Of a DNA stretch of 64,000 nucleotides, positions 52,357 to 60,089 are shown in pieces. Origin of the DNA: JBEGHD01 sp049334165 (GTDB lineage: Bacteria > Bacteroidota > Bacteroidia > Flavobacteriales_D > Sanyastnellaceae); assembly GCA_049334165.1 (NCBI GenBank), contig JBEGHD010000002.1, one strand, 5' to 3'. The stretch's first letter is position 1. Every line of letters begins with the position of its first letter. The translations under genes were made by a program, and so were the position numbers. The notes beneath the pieces are model-generated. The model had not been told where the DNA came from. It searched no databases and saw nothing but the letters and a program-made list of their open reading frames with translations.

Positions 52357-53467
52357 GCGGATTGCTGAACTTAGGATTGTTGACGAAAGAGGTGTCGGTG
52401 AGAGTTTTTAGGAAGGCGATCAAATCGGCCTTGTCCTGATCGGAAAGGTTTAGCCCGCCTTCTTCGAATTTCATAAAAGGATCAAGCGTTTCGGAAGGAT
52501 GGCCTCCGGAATCGTAGTGATCGATCACTTCTTCGAGCGTTTCAAAACGCCCATCGTGCATGTAAGGTGCTGTGAGCTCTATGTTTCTCAGGGTTGGTGT
52601 TTTAAACTTCCCATAGTCCAACGGGTCGTTGGTAACTCCACCAACACCGAGATCCGTAAAATTGGAATCGAGACCGTTGTTATGTGGCAGATAATCTGAA
52701 AACTGCATGTCGCCAAAACCGTGACAGTGAAAGCAATCGGCACCAAATTGACCTCCGGGAACCTGTTCCGGAGAACCGCCCTCTGTAATGAAAAGCTCCC
52801 GACCGTGATCTTCCGATTGCGTTAGTTCTGCAACCTCTCCTCTTCGCCACTTATCGAATTTGCTATCAGCCGAAATCATGGTTCTTAAAAATTGAGCAAT
52901 GGCTTTGGTCACACGATCCTGAGTTACTTCCTCATCGCCAAAAGCCGCTTCAAACATTGGAGGATAAAGTGAGTTTTGCTGCAACTCCAATACCGCCTCG
53001 TCCCATTCCTGATTCATTTCTATCGGGTCTTGCACCGGATCGATAATTTGCTCTTCGAGCGTCATTGCGCGACTATCCCAAAAATAATCTCTAGCCCAGC
53101 CCAGGTTGACCAGGGCCATGGAGTGCCTGTTGCCTTCGATCCCCGTGGCACCTGTAGAAAACTGTGCAGGATCTGAGAAACCGTGTTCGGGGAAGTGACA
53201 AGATCCACAAGAGATTTCGTTGTTGCCTGAAAGCTGCTTTTCCCAAAACAGGTGACGACCGAGCTCAATTCCTTCCACTGTCATCGGGTTGTCCTCGGGA
53301 ATATCCATTGGGGCAAAGAAAGGTGGAATGTCGATTTCGTAAGCAGTAGGTCCGTCATCAGCCGGGTCACCTGGTTCAATTTCAGGATCAGGTTGGCATC
53401 CGGGTAGCGCAAACATCCCGACAAGAGCGAAAACGAAAGCAAATGCTATGTAATTTTTGTATTTCAA
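52349..53467 (-). CDS. Di-heme cytochrome c peroxidase family lipoprotein (MauG/MbnH-like), Trp form
   Basis: A 372-residue lipoprotein with a lipobox LPGC (Cys24). Two c-type heme motifs are seen: C87-G-S-C-H91 and, near the middle of the second half, CFHCH. The region 39 residues after His91 reads YFWDSRA, so the inter-heme Trp (W130) of CcpA/MauG is present. The C-terminal APYMHDGRFETLEEVI segment carries the Met/His ligand region. Such enzymes reduce peroxide or use it to oxidise a protein partner; MbnH converts a Trp in MbnP to kynurenine. It begins with a 4-nt ATGA overlap on the preceding di-heme gene and overlaps YkgJ by 8 nt. The target here is inferred to be the MbnP-like protein. 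Confidence 0.9.
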   Translation of the reverse strand: MKYKNYIAFAFVFALVGMFALPGCQPDPEIEPGDPADDGPTAYEIDIPPFFAPMDIPEDNPMTVEGIELGRHLFWEKQLSGNNEISCGSCHFPEHGFSDPAQFSTGATGIEGNRHSMALVNLGWARDYFWDSRAMTLEEQIIDPVQDPIEMNQEWDEAVLELQQNSLYPPMFEAAFGDEEVTQDRVTKAIAQFLRTMISADSKFDKWRRGEVAELTQSEDHGRELFITEGGSPEQVPGGQFGADCFHCHGFGDMQFSDYLPHNNGLDSNFTDLGVGGVTNDPLDYGKFKTPTLRNIELTAPYMHDGRFETLEEVIDHYDSGGHPSETLDPFMKFEEGGLNLSDQDKADLIAFLKTLTDTSFVNNPKFSNPHD

Positions 53468-54489
53468 TTCAATCTAAAATCTCGGTTCGTAACGAACTCT
53501 TCATCGGTTAAAGTCTTGAGAAACGCGATGAGTTCACTCTGCTCCTCATCAGACAAATTTAAGGGTTTCACTCGCGAGTCCTGGTTTTTGTGATTTGAGC
53601 CACCGTTGTTAAAATGCTCTATCACTTCTTCCAGTGTACTTAGCGATCCATCGTGCATATATGGCGCAGTCAGCTCAATGTTTCTTAGTGTCGGTGTTTT
53701 AAATTTTCCATAATCTTCAGACTTATTGGAGATTCTTTCTCGACCGGGATCCTCGTATTTTTCGTACAGCCCAATGTTGTGAAAATTGCCGTCCGAAAAA
53801 TTAAATCCCGCGTGGCAACTACCGCATTGAGTCTTTTCGCTGAAAAATAGTTTCATGCCGCGCTTTTCTTCTTTAGTCAAAACATAACTTCTTCCCTGAT
53901 GCTCAAATTGATCGTAGCGCGAATTTCCGCTAATCAAAATTCTTTGGAAACTGGCCAATGCTCTGGTGATTACCCAGGCGTCTAAAGAGTCTCTTCCGTA
54001 TGCTTCTTTCGACTTTTTTTTCAGTTCGCTGTCAGCATTCAACTTAATTACAACTTCGTTGATGTTAAACCCCATTTCTTCCTCATCGTGAATGGGCGCC
54101 AGGGATTGCAGGGCTAGAGTAGAAACGCCTCCGTCCATCATGAAAGTCTCTTGATAAGCCACGTTGGCTAGAGTGGGGGAGTTTCGAAATCCTTCTCTTC
54201 CGTTGTGACCCATACTCAGCGGTTTGCTATCCGCAAAAGCCAGTTGCTGCTTGTGGCAGGAGGCGCAGGAAATGGCGTTGTTTGCAGAAAGTCGCTTATC
54301 GTAAAAGAGATGTTTTCCCAGTTCAACTCTTTCACTGGTAAGTTGATTGTCTTCTGGAATTGTTGGCTCGGGAAAACCAGCTGGAATTTCTAATTCGTAA
54401 GACTCTTTACTCACCTCACCCTCGCAACCCCACAGTAGTGCTGCGCCAAAAATGAAAATTGAAAATCTACTCCAGGGTTGTAGCATCAT
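53464..54489 (-). CDS. Di-heme cytochrome c peroxidase family lipoprotein, Met form
   Basis: A 341-residue lipoprotein (lipobox LLWGC, Cys22). The first heme motif is C75-A-S-C-H79, the second CGSCH in the second half. The C-terminal APYMHDGSLSTLEEVI segment and IELTAPYM match the sister gene. However, the position 39 residues after His79 is Met118 (TFMMDGG) where the sister and other family members have the inter-heme Trp. The ATG at 54489 was chosen because it puts a lipoprotein signal at the start; an in-frame ATG at 54570 lies within the MbnP-like gene. It overlaps MbnP by 23 nt and the next di-heme gene by 4 nt. The substrate and electron route may differ from those of the sister. Confidence 0.88.
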   Translation of the reverse strand: MMLQPWSRFSIFIFGAALLWGCEGEVSKESYELEIPAGFPEPTIPEDNQLTSERVELGKHLFYDKRLSANNAISCASCHKQQLAFADSKPLSMGHNGREGFRNSPTLANVAYQETFMMDGGVSTLALQSLAPIHDEEEMGFNINEVVIKLNADSELKKKSKEAYGRDSLDAWVITRALASFQRILISGNSRYDQFEHQGRSYVLTKEEKRGMKLFFSEKTQCGSCHAGFNFSDGNFHNIGLYEKYEDPGRERISNKSEDYGKFKTPTLRNIELTAPYMHDGSLSTLEEVIEHFNNGGSNHKNQDSRVKPLNLSDEEQSELIAFLKTLTDEEFVTNRDFRLN

Positions 54490-55243
54490 AAAAATTGTCG
54501 ACAATTTTTTCTGCCAGTGCGAGTCCGGCTTCACCTGATGAGTGAGTGACTGATTCTTCTCTGATGTCAACCGGGTTTTCGGGATTAGTCAGGATCTGAT
54601 CGACTTGAATGCGCATGGTGATAACCGTATTTTCCCCTTCAGTAATTTCGAAGCTCGTGTCAGAATAGTCGCGCAATTCGTAGAGCGAGTCGTGACCACA
54701 ATGAAATGCAAAAGGATGATTTAGAGGGGCTCCTTCCGTACCAGTTGTGTCTGCGCGACCATCAAAAGTGGTGAAAATGTAGCCAGTGTTCCAGGTCCAA
54801 AACATGCCGTTAGAACCCTGCACACTCAGAGGGTGAGAATTGGGAAACTGAGTTGGGTCGGAGTCGGTGTTCACCTCACTGGGAATTCCAAATGCGAATG
54901 AGAAGCCGCTGTAACTTCCTGCTTTTGCATCAAAGCTTACTTCCATGTTTTCGCTTTCGTCTTGCAAAAGGGCAACGTCAACACCTTCCTTTGGGCCGTC
55001 TTCACTGTGATTGATAGTTACGTTAGAAATATAAAAGTCCAGGTTTTCAACCCTCAAACGAAAACCGTCAGAGGTGTTGTAAACGTCTCCAATTGCCAAC
55101 GGTTCATCTTCCCAGTAAGGCTCAAAACGAAGCGTGAATTCTCCCATGTCTGGCGATTGTGGTTCTGGCTTCGGATCTTCTGTGTCACAGGCAACGAAGC
55201 CGATTGCTATTAAAAGTAATGCGATGAGCTGATTGATTTTCAT
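54467..55243 (-). CDS. MbnP-family lipoprotein
   Basis: A 258-residue lipoprotein (Cys19 after LLIAIGFVAC) of the MbnP/copper-binding family. The conserved core is GMFWTWNTGYIF with W149 and W151, the type of site at which MbnH-like di-heme enzymes are reported to convert a Trp to kynurenine, needed for copper binding. It is followed by AFHCGHD with His181, Cys182 and His184, and by an N-terminal strand GEFTLRFEPYW and LDFYISNV. The start at 55243 gives a proper lipoprotein signal; an in-frame ATG at 55336 adds 31 residues without support. The gene heads the operon, upstream of two di-heme enzymes that may act on it. Copper binding here is inferred from the family. Confidence 0.85.
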   Translation of the reverse strand: MKINQLIALLLIAIGFVACDTEDPKPEPQSPDMGEFTLRFEPYWEDEPLAIGDVYNTSDGFRLRVENLDFYISNVTINHSEDGPKEGVDVALLQDESENMEVSFDAKAGSYSGFSFAFGIPSEVNTDSDPTQFPNSHPLSVQGSNGMFWTWNTGYIFTTFDGRADTTGTEGAPLNHPFAFHCGHDSLYELRDYSDTSFEITEGENTVITMRIQVDQILTNPENPVDIREESVTHSSGEAGLALAEKIVDNFYDATTLE

Positions 55244-55442
55244 TTCCACTTTCTTGGTGATTTTCTCAAAAGTAAAGTAAGTTCTTGTGTTTGTGCATTT
55301 AGTACAACACAACACAGTTATTCCCCAAACTCTCAAATTTAAAGTCTTGTTGCTTTATCTAAGTAAAGATGGAACAAAAAGTCAGAAACAGACGTAACAT
55401 CGATCACTTAAAACACTTTTTTAACGAGCGAAATCAATTCTC

Positions 55443-55745
55443 ATGAAACAGGTCTTAACCACGACACTGGTGGCGGTTCTCGTGATTCTTTGTGCCGATT
55501 TGAGCGCGCAATCAGAAACTGCCGATCGCACCTTGCTGCCCGAACCTTCGGGACTAAAAAACGATATTTTTCATCAGTCAGACACTTCCAGATCCGAGGC
55601 AGAAATTGTTTCTACAATGTTTGTTCTGAACATGCTGCAGAACTTTGGGCATCCAAAAAATCTTCAATACGACATGAATGAGGATGGCAAAGTAGATGAG
55701 ATAGACTTGAGATTGCTCATTTTCCAGAGTGAAGAGCAAGAGTGA
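55443..55745 (+). CDS. Small exported EF-hand (dockerin-like) protein
   Basis: A 100-residue protein with a signal peptide (cut near LSAQ, residue 23). The mature part is mostly polar, and its end reads YDMNEDGKVDEIDLRLLIF. This has the D-x-N-x-D-G-x-V-D-x-x-D pattern of a calcium-binding EF-hand loop as in dockerin modules. A single loop is half of a dockerin. The gene is divergent from the MbnP operon and 50 nt upstream of the AddA-like helicase. It could be a protein-interaction tag, a calcium sensor or a remnant. No cohesin was seen in the window. Confidence 0.7.
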   Translation: MKQVLTTTLVAVLVILCADLSAQSETADRTLLPEPSGLKNDIFHQSDTSRSEAEIVSTMFVLNMLQNFGHPKNLQYDMNEDGKVDEIDLRLLIFQSEEQE

Positions 55746-55795
55746 TTTGATTTTTTCATTTGGTGGGTCTCATTTTTTACGGCTAAATTCAAGCC

Positions 55796-58700
55796 GTGAA
55801 ACAACCGCAAACAGCTTCAGGAAATTTTGTCGTTTACCGCTCTTCTGCCGGTTCGGGCAAGACGTTTACACTAGTCGTTGAGTTTTTGAAACTCGCACTT
55901 TCAACCAATCGCAGCGATCGATATCGTTCAATTCTCGCCATCACTTTCACCAACAAGGCCGCAGCTGAAATGCGTTCCCGAATCGTAGAAAACCTTCGTG
56001 GTTTTGCAGCCGGTCCCGGACATCCTGACTACGACAAAAACATGGCACAGATGCTGCTCGATCACCTTCAGATGGACGAGGAGACTTTGAAAGAACGTGC
56101 GGGAAACACGTTAAAGCACATCCTTCACAATTTCTCGGATCTGAACGTCAGCACCATCGACCGATTCGTTCACAGGCTCATTCGTTCTTTCTCCCGCGAC
56201 CTCGACCTTCCGATGGATTTTGAAGTTTCCACGGATACCGAAGAAGTTGTGCAGACGGCAATTGATAACCTGCTTGAGAAAGCCGGTTCGGACAAAGAGT
56301 TGACATCTCTTTTGGTGGAGTTTGTGAAAAGCAAAGTGGATGACGAAAAGGAGTGGAATATCAACAACGACCTGAAGGAGGCTGGGATGCAGATCTTCAG
56401 AGAAGATTCGAGTCACCACATTGCCAAACTTCGAGAAATGAAGCCTGCCGATTTTTTGGCGGTAAAAGACCAGCTGATTGAGAGAAAAAAGAAGTACGAA
56501 AATGCAGTTGCCGGTTTGGCGAAAAGAGGACTCGATCTCATTGACGAAGCGGGAATCGATCACAATCACTTTTTCCAGAAAGGTGGCGCGGTGCCGAGTT
56601 TTTTCAAGAAAAGTTTAGGAGAAGTCACTGCTCCGAATTCATATGTGCGCAAAGCAATTGAAGAAGATAAGTGGTTTGCTGGGAACACGACAGCTGAAGC
56701 TAAATCGGCAATCGAAAGCATCATTCCCGAGCTTACCCCCTTACTCGAGGAGTTGATCGATTTGACCACTGGTGCAAAAATTCAGGTGTACCACCTCACC
56801 GCAGCCATTCTCAAAAATATTTACTCAAGCGCGGTGATCCACGAAATTGAGGCGGAAATCAATCGTGTTGAGGAGGAGCGCAATCTCGTGTTGGTCTCCG
56901 ACTTTCATAGACTTGTGAGCGAAGTCGTTGTGAACAATCCTGCTCCGTTTATCTACGAGCGAATTGGCGAGAAATTCACGAATTACCTGATTGACGAGTT
57001 TCAGGACACCTCGGTTTTGCAATGGCAAAATTTCCTCCCGCTTTTTCAAAACGCACTCTCGAGAGATCAGTTTACCATGCTTGTGGGTGATGGTAAACAG
57101 GCGATCTATCGCTGGCGAAATGGCGATGTAGAGCAATTCATCGATTTGCCAAATCTAAAGTCAGTCGGGGAAAACACACTCATTTCTGAGTACCAGCAGA
57201 GTCTTGAGCGAAACTATCGCGGTGAGGAACTGGAGTTTAACTTCCGGTCGAAAGCCGAAGTGGTTCAGTTCAACAATGAATTTTATCGGGCACTGGCAGG
57301 TCAAAACCCGAGCGTTGCCCCGATTTACGAAACGCTCGCTCAGAAGGAAGTAAAAGGAGAAGGCGGCTACGTCCGCATCGAAAAACTTGAAGGGGCTGAA
57401 GACAAGGACGATCTAAAGGAAAAAAACATCGAGCGGGTGATGAGCACAATCGAAAATTGTCTTGCCGATGGATTTAGCCAACAAGACATTGCTGTGATTA
57501 CCCGCAGCAACAAGGATGCAGTGAGGATTGCCAGCGACCTACTTTCGGCCGACAAGGGCTATCGTGTAATTTCTGCAGAAAGTCTTTTGCTTGAAAACGA
57601 CCGCGAAGTACAGCTCATTATGAGCTACATCACCTGGCTTTTTAATCCAGAAGATCGCGTGGCACAGGTGAAGTTAGCTGAGAAGGTCGTGGTTTGGAAA
57701 TTTGGTCATCGAGACCACAGTGAGCTGACCAGGTTGCTCAAAAAAGATGGACTCCATTTCGATCAGTTTAGGACTTTAGGAGTCGACTTGCTGGAAGATA
57801 AAAAGCAACGTTTGTCACTCACACCGTACGAGTTGATTGAATCAGTAGTGCGACTTTTTAGTCTCTCCAGTCGACCAAATGCATTTGTTGAGTTTTTGCT
57901 CGAATCCGCTTTCAGTTTTGGCCTGAAAAGAGATAACAGCGTTCACAGCTTTTTGGAGTGGTGGGAAGAAAAAGGGCGTTTTAAAAGCATCCAAACCACA
58001 GAAGGAACAGATGCGATAAACATCATGACCATCCATAAAAGCAAGGGACTTCAGTTCCCAGTTGTGATTTTTCCTTTTGCCAATTTTTATTCAAAAGCCG
58101 ACAACGAATTCTGGGTGGATTTGGAAAACGAAGCGCTGCCATCGGCCAGGGTGAGTCTGTCAGAAAAGCGACCAACACCTTTTGATCTCCTTCGCCAACA
58201 AGAAGCAGATCGCACACTTTTAGACATTATTAATATGTTCTATGTAGCGACCACCAGGCCCCAGTCGCGGTTGTACATGCTTTACGGAGCTGGCAATAAA
58301 CCCAATCAAACTTTTAAGTTAATCGAAGCTGGATTGAATGCTGCATTTGAAAATTCGGAACTCGTAGAAATCGGAACGCCACAACCGGCTCCAAAAACGG
58401 AAGGGGAGGGATCTTCAGAGTCGAATGAAATTGAACTGAATCAGTTTGGAGCGTTTGACTACCGAAAGAAGTTGAGGATTTCACTACAGGCTCCTTTTCA
58501 CTGGGAAGTGGAAGCTCCACAAAAAGATCGTGAATACGGAAACCTGCTTCACCAGGTGATGTCGTTTGTCTACTCTTCTGCCGACTTGGAAACTGCACTT
58601 CAAAAAGTGGAGGAGGAGGGTTGGCTGCGGGCTGGCGATCGACAAACTGTACGGGCGGCTATAGAAGAGGTTTTAACCAACTCAGAAACGGCAAAGTGGT

Positions 58701-58945
58701 ATTCCGAAGGCTGGGAGGTTTTTAACGAAGTGGAATTGCTCACTGCCAAGGGAGACGTTCTTCGTCCGGATAGAATCCAGTACAATGAATCGGGATGTGT
58801 TGTAATCGACTACAAAACAGGATCTCAGCTCGATAGTCATCTCAAGCAAATGCGCAACTACGTGCGAGAAGTTGAGTCTGTTCTGGGAAGAAAAAGTGAG
58901 GGCTACCTAATTTATTTCGAACCGTGGGCTGTGGTGAAAATCTGA
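55796..58945 (+). CDS. AddA-like UvrD-family helicase-nuclease
   Basis: A 1049-residue protein with a GTG start. Helicase motifs in order are: YRSSAGSGKTFTL (I, about 14-26), AITFTNKAAAEMRSRI (Ia), NVSTIDRFVHRLIRSF, YLIDEFQDTSVLQW (II), LVGDGKQAIYRWRNGD (III), NIMTIHKSKGLQFPVVI (V) and YVATTRPQSRLY (VI). The C-terminal nuclease has YGNLLHQVM, LRPDRI and VVIDYKTGS, with the active-site residues intact. It should work as the helicase-nuclease half of an AddAB/RecBCD-like double-strand break repair enzyme; the AddB-like gene is at 39.3-42.0 kb, the opposite orientation. Chi recognition cannot be predicted. It converges with gmd, stop codons 3 nt apart. Confidence 0.92.
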   Translation: MKQPQTASGNFVVYRSSAGSGKTFTLVVEFLKLALSTNRSDRYRSILAITFTNKAAAEMRSRIVENLRGFAAGPGHPDYDKNMAQMLLDHLQMDEETLKERAGNTLKHILHNFSDLNVSTIDRFVHRLIRSFSRDLDLPMDFEVSTDTEEVVQTAIDNLLEKAGSDKELTSLLVEFVKSKVDDEKEWNINNDLKEAGMQIFREDSSHHIAKLREMKPADFLAVKDQLIERKKKYENAVAGLAKRGLDLIDEAGIDHNHFFQKGGAVPSFFKKSLGEVTAPNSYVRKAIEEDKWFAGNTTAEAKSAIESIIPELTPLLEELIDLTTGAKIQVYHLTAAILKNIYSSAVIHEIEAEINRVEEERNLVLVSDFHRLVSEVVVNNPAPFIYERIGEKFTNYLIDEFQDTSVLQWQNFLPLFQNALSRDQFTMLVGDGKQAIYRWRNGDVEQFIDLPNLKSVGENTLISEYQQSLERNYRGEELEFNFRSKAEVVQFNNEFYRALAGQNPSVAPIYETLAQKEVKGEGGYVRIEKLEGAEDKDDLKEKNIERVMSTIENCLADGFSQQDIAVITRSNKDAVRIASDLLSADKGYRVISAESLLLENDREVQLIMSYITWLFNPEDRVAQVKLAEKVVVWKFGHRDHSELTRLLKKDGLHFDQFRTLGVDLLEDKKQRLSLTPYELIESVVRLFSLSSRPNAFVEFLLESAFSFGLKRDNSVHSFLEWWEEKGRFKSIQTTEGTDAINIMTIHKSKGLQFPVVIFPFANFYSKADNEFWVDLENEALPSARVSLSEKRPTPFDLLRQQEADRTLLDIINMFYVATTRPQSRLYMLYGAGNKPNQTFKLIEAGLNAAFENSELVEIGTPQPAPKTEGEGSSESNEIELNQFGAFDYRKKLRISLQAPFHWEVEAPQKDREYGNLLHQVMSFVYSSADLETALQKVEEEGWLRAGDRQTVRAAIEEVLTNSETAKWYSEGWEVFNEVELLTAKGDVLRPDRIQYNESGCVVIDYKTGSQLDSHLKQMRNYVREVESVLGRKSEGYLIYFEPWAVVKI

Positions 58946-58948
58946 GTT

Positions 58949-60037
58949 CTACTCGTTGTACTTCATCACCTTGTGGCCACCTTTGAGTAGGTACTGATCT
59001 CTTTCAAAAAGTTCGATGTCGGCTTTCACCATTTCGCTCACCAGCTCATCGAAAGAATGGCGGTGTTTCCAGCCGAGTTCTTTTTGAGCTTTTGATGGAT
59101 CGCCTACTAAAAGCTCTACTTCTGCTGGGCGGAAGTAACGTGGATCGACTTCGATAAGAACTTTTTTCGTCTTTGCATCGATTCCTTTTTCATCTACTCC
59201 TTTGCCTTCCCACGCGAGTTCGATGCCGGCTTCTGCGAAAGCTCTGGTGGCAAAATCTCTAACGGTAAACATCTCGCCTGTAGCAAGCACGTAGTCGTCA
59301 GGCTCATCTTGCTGAAGCATCAGCCACATTCCTTCTACGTAGTCTTTGGCGTGACCCCAGTCGCGCTTCGCGTCCATGTTTCCAAGGTAGAGCTTTTCTT
59401 GCAGGCCGAGGCTGATTTTGGCAGCAGCTCTGGTGATTTTTCTCGTTACGAAAGTTTCTCCACGTAGCGGACTTTCATGATTAAAAAGTATTCCGCTGCA
59501 GGCGAAGTAACCGTATGCTTCACGGTAATTTTTAGTGATCCAGTGGGCGTACAGTTTTGCTACTCCGTAAGGGCTTCTCGGGTAAAAAGGAGTGTTCTCC
59601 GTCTGAGGGATTTCCTGCACTTTTCCAAACATCTCAGAAGTGGAAGCCTGGTAAAAGCGCGTCTTTTTCTCCAATCCCAAAACTCGAATGGCTTCCAGGA
59701 TTCTCAGTGCTCCCATGGCGTCTGCGTTGGCAGTGTATTCGGGAGTTTCAAAAGAAACCTGCACGTGGCTCTGAGCAGCAAGATTGTAAATCTCGTCTGG
59801 GTTCACTTCCTGCACCAATCTGATCATGTTAGTAGAGTCGGTGAGATCACCGTAGTGAAGAAAGAAATTCACGTTTTCCTCGTGCTGATCCTTGTAAAGA
59901 TGATCGATTCTGTCGGTGTTGAACAGCGAACTTCTGCGTTTTACACCGTGAACCTCATAGCCTTTTTTCAATAAAAAGTCGGCCAGGTATGCTCCGTCTT
60001 GTCCGGTTATTCCAGTGATCAGTGCTTTCTTTTTCAT
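58949..60037 (-). CDS. gmd: GDP-mannose 4,6-dehydratase
   Basis: A 362-residue cytoplasmic SDR enzyme that makes GDP-4-keto-6-deoxymannose, the precursor of GDP-fucose, GDP-rhamnose and related sugars. The NAD(P) motif GITGQDGAYLADFLL is at the start, with GVKRRSSLFNTDRIDHLY (in part), the catalytic FYPRSPYGVAKLYAHW (YxxxK) and NHESPLRGETFVTRKI (in part). The length is normal. The reductase/epimerase that usually follows (Fcl/WcaG) is not adjacent. It is separated from the glycan locus by 20 kb, but may supply it. An ABC exporter gene lies 52 nt upstream on the same strand. Confidence 0.97.
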   Translation of the reverse strand: MKKKALITGITGQDGAYLADFLLKKGYEVHGVKRRSSLFNTDRIDHLYKDQHEENVNFFLHYGDLTDSTNMIRLVQEVNPDEIYNLAAQSHVQVSFETPEYTANADAMGALRILEAIRVLGLEKKTRFYQASTSEMFGKVQEIPQTENTPFYPRSPYGVAKLYAHWITKNYREAYGYFACSGILFNHESPLRGETFVTRKITRAAAKISLGLQEKLYLGNMDAKRDWGHAKDYVEGMWLMLQQDEPDDYVLATGEMFTVRDFATRAFAEAGIELAWEGKGVDEKGIDAKTKKVLIEVDPRYFRPAEVELLVGDPSKAQKELGWKHRHSFDELVSEMVKADIELFERDQYLLKGGHKVMKYNE

Positions 60038-60089
60038 GTCTTTCAGATTGGATGGGCCAAAGGTAGCGATTCAACCGAAGTTCAAAAGC

